From Streptomyces sp. NBC_01689 (GTDB lineage: Bacteria > Actinomycetota > Actinomycetes > Streptomycetales > Streptomycetaceae), in NCBI RefSeq assembly GCF_036250675.1, contig NZ_CP109592.1, forward strand, positions 930,001 through 994,000: a stretch of 64,000 nt of DNA, written 5' to 3'. The notes under the pieces were generated by a model. The model saw only the letters and a program-made list of their open reading frames with translations. It was not told the DNA's origin and made no database searches. This document shows positions 35,496 to 44,969 of the stretch, piece after piece. How positions within the stretch are numbered: position 1 is the stretch's first letter; each line of letters opens with the position of its first letter. Made by a program: the position numbers and the translations under genes.

Positions 35496-37670
35496 ATGGC
35501 CGCTATGGGACATGGGGGGGCTGGCGGCAGACCAAGACGTGTGAGTGTGTGGTACCTGGTGTTGTTCGTGTCGGGCTCGGCCGTGGCGCTGGGACTGTCT
35601 GAGATCTACGAACTGGAAACACCCGCGATTGCCGTTGGAGTGGTGCTGGGCCTGCCTGCGGTCTACCTCGCCTGGGCAGCCTTCCGTGCCGACCGGGTGG
35701 AAGCGGCCGCCATCGACGAAGACACGGCCGCCGTGAAGCTGGCCGAGGCGGTCACGAAGTGGTTGAACGAGGAGGCGCGCTTTCGCCGCATCTACGAATC
35801 TCGGCCGTTGCCGGTGGCCTGGCGGGCAGCGGCCGAGGACTTGACGGAGCACTGGCCGGATGTGGCGGATTTGGCTCGGTCCTGGCCGGGGGGAGGGCCC
35901 GGCGACCAGGCCCAGTGGGCGCAGGACGCTGCAGGGCTATCTGGGCAGGATGCCGAAATCGGCGACATTTTCTTTGGAAAGGTGCCCACCCGCCGACTGG
36001 TGATCCTCGGGGAGCCTGGCGCAGGCAAGAGCGTGTTGCTGGTCCGGTTGCTCCAAGACCTCATGGGACGCCGCAGCGACGGCGACCCGGTGCCCGTTCT
36101 GTTCTCCATCGCCTCCTGGAACCCCCGCCAGCCGTTGAAGGATTGGCTGGCCGAACAGTTGCGGCGGGAGTATGAGCGCCTGAGTAACACCGCGCCAACT
36201 CTGCTCACCACTCCCCGAGAGGGTCCCGGTGACCTGGCACAGGCACTGGTCGACCACGGCCGGATCCTGCCTCTGCTCGACGGCTTCGACGAACTTCCCC
36301 CCGACCTGCACCCGGTAGCGCTCAAGGCCCTCAACTGGGCGCTGCCCACCGATCAGCCCCTGGTCCTAGCCAGCCGAACCGCTGCCTACCGGACTGCCGT
36401 GGCCGCCCACCCTGATACCTGGATGGGTATCAAAGGTGCTGCTGCCATCCAGTTGCTCCCCCTGGAGCCGCCGCACGCAGCGGCCTATCTGCGCCGGGGC
36501 GCCGACGCGCGCGCCGCTCGCCGGTGGGACAGGGTGATCGCCTGCCTGGGCACCGATACCCCAGTTGGGCAGGCATTGAGCACCCCGCTGGGCTTGTTCC
36601 TGGCTCGTACGATCTACGCCCCTACCCCACAAGCCGCATCCGTACTCGAACCCCCGCATCCGGACGAACTGTGCAACACCAGGGTGTTCCCCACCCGCGC
36701 CGCCGTATACACCCGCCTGTTCAACGCCTTTATCCCTGCTGCCTATGGCCCCGACCATCGCCGGCCACCCCGCTGGTCTGTTGGCCAGGCTCAGCAGGCC
36801 CTCGCTGTCCTTGCCCGGCATCTGGAAGCACACCGGGGAGGCAGTACCGATCTGGCCTGGTGGGAACTCGGTTCCACGGCCCCTTCAGCGCCTCAGTTCC
36901 TCACTGCGGCGCTTGTGCCCGGCCTCATCGGTGCTGTCACGGTCGGTCTCGTTGTGGGCGTCAGTTTCGGGTTCGTGCTGGGGCTTGTTGGGATGCTGGC
37001 CGGTGGCATCGTGGCCGCGTGCGCCTCCCTCTACGGGTTCGACAGCGCACTACCGGGGCAATACCCAAGCCGCCGATACCGCTCCGGCCTAATGCTTGGG
37101 CTCATGGCGGCTCTCGTAACAGCGCTTCTTGCGTATGTGTTCGTTGGTGGCCGGGCTGCCCAGTACGTCGGCGTGATCGTCGGAGCCGCGTTCGCGGCCT
37201 TGGCAGGAGAGTTGACCTTGGGAAGGGCTGACCTGGCCGAGAGGGTCGGTCCGGAGGTCCTGATTGCACAAGATCGCCGTAGCTTCTTCCAGATCGTGCT
37301 GATATACTCTCTCGGCTTCGGGCTCCTAGGCGTGTTTCTGTGCGGGCTGACGGGCCCATTTCCGGGCATACCGGCGTTCGGGATCGGTGGAGGGCTGGCC
37401 GTCGGGCTCACTGCTGGATTCGCGTACGGATTCGCTGCCGGATGCAGGGAGACGGCATGGGCGGCGTTCGCTGTAGCAACGGCCTGCCTCACGGTGTCGA
37501 GCCGACTCCCATGGTCGTTGATGGGGCCTTGGTCGTTGATGGCGTTTCTCCAGGACGCCCATGAGCATCGCGGCGTTCTGCGCCAAGTCGGTACGGTCTA
37601 CCAGTTTCGCCACATCGACCTGCAACGACATCTCGCCCGGCAACAGCGTGGATCCCAATCTGGCCCTTGA
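35496..37670 (+). CDS. Membrane-anchored NACHT-domain NTPase (STAND family)
   Basis: 724 residues. Two N-terminal membrane helices (about 17-64) precede the NACHT domain: Walker A GEPGAGKS (172-179), Walker B LLDGFDE (260-266), and LVLASRTAAYRTAV. From about 465 there are at least six hydrophobic segments (LVPGLIGAVTVGLVVGV, LMAALVTALLAYVFVG, VLIYSLGFGLLGVFL), so both ends are membrane-embedded. Such proteins are common in Streptomyces; some NACHT proteins defend against phage, but no effector domain is visible here. ATG 35496 chosen from composition; no strong ribosome binding site. Codon use and GC are less extreme than in neighbours, and it lies between IS elements, suggesting transfer. 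Confidence 0.82.
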   Translation: MAAMGHGGAGGRPRRVSVWYLVLFVSGSAVALGLSEIYELETPAIAVGVVLGLPAVYLAWAAFRADRVEAAAIDEDTAAVKLAEAVTKWLNEEARFRRIYESRPLPVAWRAAAEDLTEHWPDVADLARSWPGGGPGDQAQWAQDAAGLSGQDAEIGDIFFGKVPTRRLVILGEPGAGKSVLLVRLLQDLMGRRSDGDPVPVLFSIASWNPRQPLKDWLAEQLRREYERLSNTAPTLLTTPREGPGDLAQALVDHGRILPLLDGFDELPPDLHPVALKALNWALPTDQPLVLASRTAAYRTAVAAHPDTWMGIKGAAAIQLLPLEPPHAAAYLRRGADARAARRWDRVIACLGTDTPVGQALSTPLGLFLARTIYAPTPQAASVLEPPHPDELCNTRVFPTRAAVYTRLFNAFIPAAYGPDHRRPPRWSVGQAQQALAVLARHLEAHRGGSTDLAWWELGSTAPSAPQFLTAALVPGLIGAVTVGLVVGVSFGFVLGLVGMLAGGIVAACASLYGFDSALPGQYPSRRYRSGLMLGLMAALVTALLAYVFVGGRAAQYVGVIVGAAFAALAGELTLGRADLAERVGPEVLIAQDRRSFFQIVLIYSLGFGLLGVFLCGLTGPFPGIPAFGIGGGLAVGLTAGFAYGFAAGCRETAWAAFAVATACLTVSSRLPWSLMGPWSLMAFLQDAHEHRGVLRQVGTVYQFRHIDLQRHLARQQRGSQSGP

Positions 37671-37767
37671 GCTTGATGTCCTTGCTGGGAATGCAGACCG
37701 GCTGCCCAGTCGGGGATTCCCAGCGGTCGCTCTCGGTTCACACGGTGCTCGTATGGGCAGGGACGGG

Positions 37768-38676
37768 ATGCCCCGGCTGCGGCTGGTCGTGGTCACGGAC
37801 GACGATGCGCGGCCGCGGTTGTGTCGGGGGTGCGGTGGTCCGCTGATGCCGTCGGCGAAGGTGACGGCGGTGTTCTGCTCGTCGGCCTGCCGGTCGCGGC
37901 ATTGGCGGCGGATGCGGCGGGCTCGGGCGAGCACCGAGGCGGTCCAGGCTGGTGTGACATCCAGGTGTCCGGAGTGCGGGGCGTCGTGGACGGTCGGGGT
38001 CGAACGTCCTGCCTCGGCAGTGTACTGCTCTCCCGGCTGCCGCAAACGGGCCTGGCACAGGCGGCGCGCGAAGGTCGACTCCCCGGAGAGCGTCCAGGAG
38101 AAGGTCGAAGCGATCCACGACCTGGCCACCGACGACGCGGTCGCGGCCGTGGTGACCACCGACTTCCTGCGCCGTCCGGCAGTCGCCGACAAGGCCATGG
38201 CCGATGACACGGCCCGGCACGCGGTCAACGAAGCCCAGTTCGACCGTTTCCGTCAGCAGGCCCAGTTCGTTCACGAGGAGGCTGCCCCGCAGCTCCAGCG
38301 CATGGAGCACAGCGCCCTGCAGGAGGCCCGCCCCGCCGGACTGACCGTCACCCAGCTGATGGCCGCCACCGAACGCACCCGCGCGCAGATCCACACCGGG
38401 CTCGCGCACCTGCGCCAGGTCGCCGCCGCGCGTGGTCTGCCGCCCGTGACCTGGGACAGGAAGTGGGGATATCGGCTGCTGGACGACGCGCCGGAGGTGT
38501 GGATCGGCTACGAGCGGGCTTTCTTCGGCACCGTGCACCACCGCGTCGCCAACTTCATCGCCGGGATCCTCCTACCGCACCAGACCAAGACCCCCGACGA
38601 CCCCTATATCCGCACCGTCATGGCGCAGATGGGCGCGATCGAGTCCACCCTTCAGCTGCTGGCCAACCTGGAGTGA
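37768..38676 (+). CDS. Zinc-ribbon / RacP-like putative DNA-binding protein
   Basis: 302 residues. Two CxxC...CxxxC clusters (CRGCGGPL...FCSSACRSRHW and CPECGASW...YCSPGCRKRAW) look like treble-clef zinc fingers. A middle helical part (TDDAVAAVVTTDFLRRPAVADKAMADDTARHAVN) resembles plasmid-type regulatory proteins. The C-terminal winged-helix-like region (ARPAGLTVTQLMAATERTRAQIHTGLAHLRQVA; DPYIRTVMAQMGAIESTLQLL) matches what is annotated as RacP in streptomycetes. Start at 37768 with AGGGA upstream; 37753 is an alternative. Function unknown; its family and setting fit an integrated plasmid or mobile element. Confidence 0.68.
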   Translation: MPRLRLVVVTDDDARPRLCRGCGGPLMPSAKVTAVFCSSACRSRHWRRMRRARASTEAVQAGVTSRCPECGASWTVGVERPASAVYCSPGCRKRAWHRRRAKVDSPESVQEKVEAIHDLATDDAVAAVVTTDFLRRPAVADKAMADDTARHAVNEAQFDRFRQQAQFVHEEAAPQLQRMEHSALQEARPAGLTVTQLMAATERTRAQIHTGLAHLRQVAAARGLPPVTWDRKWGYRLLDDAPEVWIGYERAFFGTVHHRVANFIAGILLPHQTKTPDDPYIRTVMAQMGAIESTLQLLANLE

Positions 38677-38757
38677 ACCAGAGCAGGAAGGCAGGCAACA
38701 GGCCGCGACCGCACCGCAGTTGGCTCCTGACCCTCAGATCGCGGCCCCACCCTCGTG

Positions 38758-39613
38758 ATGCTGCCGAACTACCGCTACCCCTCCGACACCAGTGACGTGG
38801 AATGGTTCCTGCTGGAGCCCCTTCTCCCCGTTCCCGCATGCCAGACCCCCAAGGGCGGCGCCCCGGAGAAGTGGCCCCGGCGCCGTGTGGTCGACGCGAT
38901 CCGCTACATCACCGACAACGGGGCGAAGTGGAGGGCGCTGCCTGCCGACTTCGGCATCCCCTGGCGCACCGTGTTCGGGTACTTCGCTCGCTGGGCGAAG
39001 GCCGGCGCTCTCAAGCGGATCCTCGACCAGCTCCGCCGACGGCAGCGGCTGCGCCGTCGACGCTGTCCCTGGCCGGTCCGGGTGATCGTGGACTCCCAGT
39101 CCGTCAAAGGCGCGGAGACGGTGTCGAACGCGACGCGCGGATACGACGCGAACAAGCATATAAATGGGCGGAAGCGGCATCTCCTGGTTGACCAGGACGG
39201 CCTGCTCGTCGACCTGCTCGTCACCCCCGCCGACGTTCAGGACCGCGACGCGGCCCGCATCCTGCTCACCCGCCTCCACGCCGAGCACCCCGAAATCGTC
39301 CTGGTCTGGGCGGACAACGGCTACGGGGGCGAGGAGTTCAGCACCTGGGCCCGGGACACCCTGGGCATCACGATCAAGGTCGTTCCCCGCCCCAAGGACG
39401 CCAAGGGCTTCGTTCTGCTGCCGAAGCGGTGGGTGGTGGAACGGAGCAACTCGTGGACCATGCGGGCCCGGCGCAACGCGAGAGACTACGAACGTCTGAT
39501 GTCCCACGCCGAAGGCCCACATCCAATGGGCATTCACCACTCTCATGACCCGGCGCCTGGCCCGTCCCCGCCGCCAGACCGAGGCACCGACGGTCACCCT
39601 CGCAGCCGCATGA
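38758..39613 (+). pseudogene. IS5-family transposase, frameshifted near the C-terminus
   Basis: YPSDTSDVEWFLLEPLLP begins a typical IS5-type transposase. DDE motifs: VDSQSVKGAE, WADNGYGGEEF, VVERSNSW. At about 39511 an extra G (GAAGGCC) shifts the frame; the expected ending AHIQWAFTTLMTRRLARP is in the other frame and stops at 39613. In the shifted frame the open frame runs on to 39726. Clear terminal repeats were not found. Confidence 0.82.
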
Positions 39614-39727
39614 AGACCAGCGCGCTGCTGCTGCCGTTCGGAGCGGCGACCATCGACGCCCAACCGAACGGCAAGTGGGATCACTACCACCCTTCACACG
39701 CTGCGACCTGCGAAAAGAGGATGTGAA

Positions 39728-40245
39728 ACAGCTTCTCACCGGTGACCGAGGGGATGGTGACCCGGGTAGCGGTCGGCCGGTACAGGGCGTCGTAGGAGCC
39801 GATCTGGCTGATGTACGACTTGCCGGCGGTGCCGGATCCGCCGACGTAGCGGATCGCTGAGGTCGGCTTCCCCTTCATCAGGGAGTCATAGGTCCACCTG
39901 GCGAGCTGGTGGTCGGCGTCCTGGACGGTGCCGTCGTACAGGCCGGTCTTTCGGCCAAGGACGTCGTAGGTGTAACTGAGGGTCTTCGCGTCTTTGGTGC
40001 CGACGGCGGTGGTGGTCGAGGCGACCTGATCGACGTCGTTGTAGACGGTGTTGGTCGTGCCGGTGTCCGGGTCACTGGAGGAGGTGTTGCGGCCCATCAG
40101 GTCGTAGCCGTAGGACCAGGTGTTGCCGTCATTGTCGACGACCTCTTTGAGACGGCTCTTCTGGTCGTAGTTGTACTTGATGGACGTGTAGGAGCCCGAC
40201 GGGCTGCCGCTGTCATACTGTCGGGTCTCGGTGGTACGGCCAAGT
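39728..40245 (-). pseudogene. Internal fragment of an RHS/YD-repeat protein
   Basis: One open frame of about 170 codons with YD-type repeats: YTSIKYNYDQKSRLKEVVDN, NTWSYGYDLMGRNTSS, LSYTYDVLGRKTGLYDG, YISQIGSYDALYRPTATRVTIP. Rhs/Wap proteins are large secreted or polymorphic toxins. Neither the N-terminal nor the variable C-terminal part is present: the IS3 element at 40246 cuts one end and unrelated sequence (IS5 area) the other. Confidence 0.8.
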
Positions 40246-40277
40246 GAAGCTTCCCCGTGATCTTGGACACTCGATGC

Positions 40278-41158
40278 TTACGCTGCGAGGGCGCGTCCTT
40301 GCTCGTGTCGCTGTCGGGTCTCCAGCAGGGTGAGGTAACCCCAGACCGGATGCCTGCGCAGACGCTTGCGGTTATAGAAGGTCTCGATGAAGGCGAAGAT
40401 CTCCGCGCGGGCACTGGCCCGGTCGGGCCAGCGGCGGGTTCCGATCTCCTCCTTCAACAGTGCGAAGAACGACTCGGCGGCGGCGTTGTCGAAGCACAAG
40501 CCGGTGCGCCCCATGCTCTGCCGGAGCCTAAGCCGGCTTATCTCACGGCGGAGTTCGTCGGAGGTGTATTCACTGCCGCGGTCCGAGTGGGCGATGCATC
40601 CGGGCTGGAGCCGACTGCGTCCGGCGGCCATCCTCAGCGCATCCACAATCAGGGATGCGCGGTGGTGGTCGGCCATCGAGTAGCCGACGATCTCGCGGGT
40701 GGCGAGGTCCAGCCAGGTCGCCAGATACAGCCGGCCCTCGTCGGTGGGGATGTAGGTGATGTCGCCGACCACCTTCATCCCCGGCGCACTCGCGGTGAAG
40801 TCGCGGCCGAGCAGGTCCGGGGCGGGCACCGCCCTTTTCGCCGGGCGGGTCAGGCTGCGGCGCTTGCGCCGTGTGACGCCGCTGATGCCGCGTTCACGCA
40901 TGACGCGCTCTATGCGCTTGCGGTTGATCCGGTGTCCGAGCCGCCGCAGCCCGGCATGGATCCGCGGCACCCCATAGGCACCGCGGGAGGCGCGATGCAG
41001 CACGGTGATCTCGTGGGCCAGGGCGTCGTCGGCGGCCTGCTTCGCCCGCCGGCCAGCCACGCGTAGAAGGAGGAGCGGACCACCTTCAACAGTCGGCACG
41101 ACAGAGCAACATCGTGGGTGGTCTTCTCCGCCTCGATGAACGCGTACACCTCGCTCAC
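40278..41158 (-). pseudogene. IS3-family transposase OrfB, frameshifted
   Basis: The N-terminal part (SEVYAFIEAEKTTHDVALSC, RLLKVVRSSFYAWLAG) is in one frame. From about 41050 the sequence continues in another (RRAKQAADDALAHEITVLHR, KVVGDITYIPTDEGRLYLAT, HSDRGSEYTSDEL, GLCFDNAAAESFFALLKEE). The DDE residues are all present in the second frame. A single-base indel near 41050 explains it. Confidence 0.85.
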
Positions 41159-41460
41159 CGATCGCTCTCCTTCGCGAAGAAGACCGCCGCTTTTCGCAGT
41201 ACCTCGATTGTCTCCGCCTGCTCGGCGGCCACCCTCCGCAGCCGGCGCAGCTCTTCGCGCTCGGCCGTCGTCAGTTCTCCCGGCGCCCCCTGCCCGCGGT
41301 CGGTCGCATCCTGCTTGACCCAGTTCCGCAGTCCCTCGGCGCAGACCCCGGGCCGGCGGGCCACCTCGGTCACGGTCTTCCCGGACGAGTGCACGAGCGC
41401 GACCGCGTCCCGTTTGACCTCCTCCGTGTACTGCCTGCTGCGGTTGCTCTTACTTCCCAC
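41155..41460 (-). CDS. IS3-family transposase OrfA
   Basis: 101 residues: RQYTEEVKRDAVALVHSSGKTVTEVARRPGVCAEGLRNWVKQ is the HTH; REELRRLRRVAAEQAETIEVLRKAAVFFAKE is the zipper. Overlaps the OrfB start by four bases. Intact as read. Confidence 0.85.
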   Translation of the reverse strand: MGSKSNRSRQYTEEVKRDAVALVHSSGKTVTEVARRPGVCAEGLRNWVKQDATDRGQGAPGELTTAEREELRRLRRVAAEQAETIEVLRKAAVFFAKESDR

Positions 41461-41633
41461 CTGGCACTACTTCCTCTGGAACCTCATGTCCCAGTCTCCA
41501 GGTGTCCACGATCAAGGGGAAGGTTCCCGGGCGACTGGCGGTATCGATGCTGACCTGGTCTAACGCGTCACGTAAGCGTTCGGGACGTGCTCGGATCGGG
41601 GCATCGGAGAGCCGCTTGGCACAAGAGACGCTT

Positions 41634-43847
41634 TCAGGTGGCCAAGATCGTCACGCGGTCGAGCTGGACAGCCGTCGGCGACGAGGCGATGGCGCCGACC
41701 GCGTCCTTCGACCGGTCGTCCGCCACCTCTCCGAAGATCGTGTACTGCCCGTTCAGATGGGGCGCCGGAGCAAGGGTGATGAAGAACTGGGAGCCGGTGC
41801 TGTCCCGGCCCAGATTCGCCATGGCCAGTTGGAACGGCCGCTCAAATGAACGGTCCGGATGGATTTCGTCGGGTATCCGGTATCCGGCGCTGCCTTGCCC
41901 AGTGCCCAGCCGATCGCCGCCCTGGACGACAAAGCCCGGCACACGGCGGTGGAAGACCGTGCCGTTGTAGAAACCGCCCTCTCCGGTGGCCCCGGTCAGG
42001 GGGTCGGTCCAGGTGCGGCTTCCGGTAGCCAGGCCCACGAAGTTGTCCGCGGTGTAGGGGGCTTCGTCGGGGCGCAGTTCGAGGTGGATGTCGCCGAGCT
42101 CGGTGCGCAGGACCGCGGCAAGGGATCGGTAGGTCCTCAAGGAGGAGGAGAAGGGACGGCGGGCAGGCGTCTGGCGAATCCGTACTGGGGAGTCGCGCAG
42201 CGGGTCACTCAGGGGGGCGAACACGCCCCGGTCGCTGCGGTCGCCGCATCCGACCGTGCCCGGTGCGTTTGCGTACAGGCCGGTTGCGCTCCATCCCGAT
42301 GGGTCGGTACGGACCTCAGCCGGCGCGGCCGGGCGCGACCCGAGCCACATCGGATGGCCCTCCGCCGAGTCGAGGCGCTGTGCCTGCCACAGTTCCCCTA
42401 CTTCGGCCGAGGCGTGGGTCAGCAGGGTGTCGAGATCGGTCGCCGCTTGGGCGTCCAGCACCTCACGCATGGTCGTTGTGTCGTGGTACTTGTCGAAGAG
42501 CGAGCCGTTGTTGTGCTCCAGGGTGAAGCACTGGTCGACGAAGACCCGGTCGGGCAGCTCGTGCCGGACGTAGCGCCGGACCATGGCGGCCACCGGTGCC
42601 CACGCTTCTCCGCCGAACTCGACGCCCGGACCGGCGAATGCCTCCGTGGCGAGCTGCAGCGCCCGACCGTGGCCCATCTCGCGGCGCAGCCGTTGCCATG
42701 TGACACGGCTGTCGCCCTGGTTGATCTCCGTGATGAAGTCCGCCAGTTCCTGCGGATGGTGGTGCGTTCTGGCTCGTTCGTAGTGTCCGAGCTCGTTGCC
42801 GATCACGTTGTCCAGATGCCCCGCCAGTTCAGCGCACAGATGGGGCAGCCAGCGGAACAGTCGTGCTCTGGCCGTGCGGTCGCCCGCCGCGGTCAGCCAT
42901 TCCAGCAGGTAGAAGTCGGCGGCGAGCGAGGAGGGGTCGACGGAGTCGACGAACCAGCGCGGGCTGTGTGCGGCGAGGTTCTCGGCCATCAGGGTCAGGG
43001 CTTCGGCGCGGTCGACGTCGCCGTCGAGGTATCGGGGCCAGTGCCGTTCGGCTACGGAGTACAGGCGCGCGTAGCGCCACTTGGTGCCGAGTACGTCGGC
43101 ACAGGGACGGTGGGCAAAGTCCACCGCCCGTACCAAATGGCCGGCGGTCATTTCCACGAGGATCTTGGTGAGGAGAACCCGCAGCCGGCGCTGGTATGGA
43201 GAGCTACCGGGCATGCGGCGGACCAACTCGGTGGACAGGTGGCAGTCGGGGACGGCCCCGGATTTCAGCTGCGCCCAGCCCAGCATGGTCAGGACGGCGT
43301 CCGCGAGCGTCGATCCACGGAAGCGGCGGCAGTCAACGTAGACGCCCGTGGCTTTGCCCGCGTCGACCAGGAAGCCCGTGGCTGGCGGGGCGGGCGCGAG
43401 CGGCACGAGGTGGAGGTCCAGCGTCCGCTCAGTCTCGTTGGTGCCCAGCGCCGCGCAGAGGGGAGCCAGGTAACGCTCGGGCGGGAGGAAGTCGTTGATC
43501 TCCGCAGTCGCCTGCTTGCGGACGTCCTCGAACCGGTGGAGCGCCTCGGCGAGGGTCGGCGCCGCGGCGGTCAGCGCGGTGGTGACGAGTTCCGTTCCGG
43601 GACGAAGGCGGTCGTCGTCGACGAGGGCTATGAGGTCCTCCGGTTGGCGGGCGGCGGCCAGGAACGCGGGCAGGCCGGAGCCGACGGTCCGCGCCCATGA
43701 CCGCAGTCCGTCAAGGAACGGGTCCGTCTCCGGGGTGACCGGCCGGGGCAGGAAGTTGGGCTCCCAGGAGCCGGTGCGGCCGATCAGCTCGCGCTGCAGG
43801 GCGAGTGCGAGGTCGAGGGTGGTGCTGCGCTTCTGACGGAACTTCAC
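41634..43847 (-). CDS. Large RiPP-cluster protein with a C-terminal cyclophilin-type peptidyl-prolyl isomerase domain
   Basis: 737 residues. About 1-560 has no domain I recognize; it is soluble and helical, with an acidic FVDQCFTLEHNNGSLFDKYHD segment. About 575-737 is a cyclophilin: LGDIHLELRPDEAPYTADNF, GTVFHRRVPGFVVQGGDRLGTG, RPFQLAMANLGRDSTGSQFFITLAP, LNGQYTIFGEV, with the catalytic Arg of FHRRVPGF and QGGD kept. Cyclophilins of this size are not usual in Streptomyces. GTG start overlaps the preceding nucleotidyltransferase stop (ATGTGA), so it is the last gene of the radical SAM operon. Likely role: folding or presenting the precursor peptide during modification. Confidence 0.8.
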   Translation of the reverse strand: MKFRQKRSTTLDLALALQRELIGRTGSWEPNFLPRPVTPETDPFLDGLRSWARTVGSGLPAFLAAARQPEDLIALVDDDRLRPGTELVTTALTAAAPTLAEALHRFEDVRKQATAEINDFLPPERYLAPLCAALGTNETERTLDLHLVPLAPAPPATGFLVDAGKATGVYVDCRRFRGSTLADAVLTMLGWAQLKSGAVPDCHLSTELVRRMPGSSPYQRRLRVLLTKILVEMTAGHLVRAVDFAHRPCADVLGTKWRYARLYSVAERHWPRYLDGDVDRAEALTLMAENLAAHSPRWFVDSVDPSSLAADFYLLEWLTAAGDRTARARLFRWLPHLCAELAGHLDNVIGNELGHYERARTHHHPQELADFITEINQGDSRVTWQRLRREMGHGRALQLATEAFAGPGVEFGGEAWAPVAAMVRRYVRHELPDRVFVDQCFTLEHNNGSLFDKYHDTTTMREVLDAQAATDLDTLLTHASAEVGELWQAQRLDSAEGHPMWLGSRPAAPAEVRTDPSGWSATGLYANAPGTVGCGDRSDRGVFAPLSDPLRDSPVRIRQTPARRPFSSSLRTYRSLAAVLRTELGDIHLELRPDEAPYTADNFVGLATGSRTWTDPLTGATGEGGFYNGTVFHRRVPGFVVQGGDRLGTGQGSAGYRIPDEIHPDRSFERPFQLAMANLGRDSTGSQFFITLAPAPHLNGQYTIFGEVADDRSKDAVGAIASSPTAVQLDRVTILAT

Positions 43848-44935
43848 ATCGCTCCCCAATGTCCGCCCGTCTCGGTGAGCAGACCCGCTTCCCGCAACTC
43901 GGTCGTGATGCGCCGGCACCGCTCGTCGGTCAGTCCGGCGAACGCGGGCGCCTCCTTCGACAGTCGCAGCGAGTGCTCGGTGACGGTCTGCGCAGAACGC
44001 CCGTCGCTCAGGCCCCAGACCAGCGCCGCGTCGGGCGGCAGGCGGAAGTGCCGGCCAGCGGGCTGGACCAGCGTCACCATGTCGTCGTAGGCGCGCGGGA
44101 GAAACGCTGGGGACCTGCGCAGCGGACCGCTCCCCGCGGGCCAGGCGGGCCAGCGGGAGACGTCGACGCCCTGCCAGCCGAGGGTGGCCGTGGCGATCAG
44201 GCAGGTCTGGGCGAACGACGTCAGCGCGGTCAGGCCTGCATAGGGGTCGACGGCCAGGGGGTCGTCCCGCAAGAGCCGTTGGAACTCCGGGAAAGGGAAC
44301 CCGTCGGGGCCGCTGCGGGCGAGCTGCCGCCACACCCATTTCTCGCCGAAGTAGAGGTCCCCGCCTGCCGCGGCCAGCGCCTTCCCCGCGCACACGAGGG
44401 CGCGCCGACCGGCGAGCGCGGCCGCGTCCAGGTCGGACGGGTCGTCCGACTGGCGCAGTCCGAGGCAGTCCTCGGCCGCGAAGAACGCGGCGAGCATCCA
44501 GTTGTTCATGACCAGTCGGGAGAGCCGCAGAGGATGCTCGTCGAGTCGTTTACGCAGCGCGGCCAGCGTGCCCGAGTCGGTCACGATGTCACCGGTGCGC
44601 AGCCGGACGGTCAGCGCGATCTCACGGTCCGACAGCGTCTCCCCCGCCGGGTCCGAGTGCAGTCCCGTGCCAAGGACTCGGTCGACGAGCGACTCCAGGG
44701 TGTCCAGGGAGAGATGCTGTACGTCGACACGGATGTCGTCGGCGAACATCTGCTGCCGTTTCTCTCCCGCCGGGGCGCCGACCAGATAGACGTCGATGTC
44801 GCTGGTGGCGCTGCCCAGCCCGACTGCCGAACTGCCGGCGAGGAACGCGGCGTCCGCGTGTGTCGACGCGGCCAGGCGGGACACGATGCTCCTGCCTAGG
44901 CGCACTCGGTCTTGGGCCGATGCAACTGCTGTCAT
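43844..44935 (-). CDS. Nucleotidyltransferase-domain protein of the RiPP cluster
   Basis: 363 residues. The N-terminal Pol-beta-type domain has GSSAVGLGSATSDIDVYLVG: GS at 34-35 and the metal-binding pair Asp46/Asp48. A helical middle resembles aminoglycoside-nucleotidyltransferase-like proteins (LVMNNWMLAAFFAAEDCLGL). The C-terminal region (about 300-360) is a small winged helix (RRITTELREAGLLTETGGHW). Such enzymes transfer NMP to an alcohol, amine or protein. ATG 44935 with GGAGG nine bases upstream; 34 bases after the radical SAM gene and overlapping the next gene. In this setting it may nucleotidylate the peptide or a partner protein; no direct evidence. Confidence 0.82.
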   Translation of the reverse strand: MTAVASAQDRVRLGRSIVSRLAASTHADAAFLAGSSAVGLGSATSDIDVYLVGAPAGEKRQQMFADDIRVDVQHLSLDTLESLVDRVLGTGLHSDPAGETLSDREIALTVRLRTGDIVTDSGTLAALRKRLDEHPLRLSRLVMNNWMLAAFFAAEDCLGLRQSDDPSDLDAAALAGRRALVCAGKALAAAGGDLYFGEKWVWRQLARSGPDGFPFPEFQRLLRDDPLAVDPYAGLTALTSFAQTCLIATATLGWQGVDVSRWPAWPAGSGPLRRSPAFLPRAYDDMVTLVQPAGRHFRLPPDAALVWGLSDGRSAQTVTEHSLRLSKEAPAFAGLTDERCRRITTELREAGLLTETGGHWGAM

Positions 44936-44969
44936 GCGCTCATCCCTCCTTGGCACGGGGCCACGACGG

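Larger units (their letters stand above)
40246..41526 (-). mobile_element. IS3-family insertion sequence with broken transposase, inserted in the Rhs fragment
   Basis: About 1.28 kb. Ends 40246-40269 and 41503-41526 are inverted repeats matching at about 21 of 24 positions (GAAGCTTCCCCGTGATCTTGG against GAACCTTCCCCTTGATCGTGG). Contains orfA and a frameshifted orfB on the minus strand. A different IS3 subgroup from the copy at 33977, judging by the different ends. Confidence 0.82.

Noticed and set aside
37561..37767. Upstream extension of the RacP-like protein
   Set aside because: The extension overlaps the 3' end of the NACHT gene and is not protein-like; start moved to 37768.
39614..39727. 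C-terminal toxin domain of the Rhs fragment
   Set aside because: The YD-repeat similarity stops near 39728 and the following residues belong to unrelated IS-flanking sequence.
41527..41633. Continuation of the Rhs or a transposase to the right of the second IS3 element
   Set aside because: A short open stretch exists on the minus strand but shows neither YD repeats nor clear transposase motifs.
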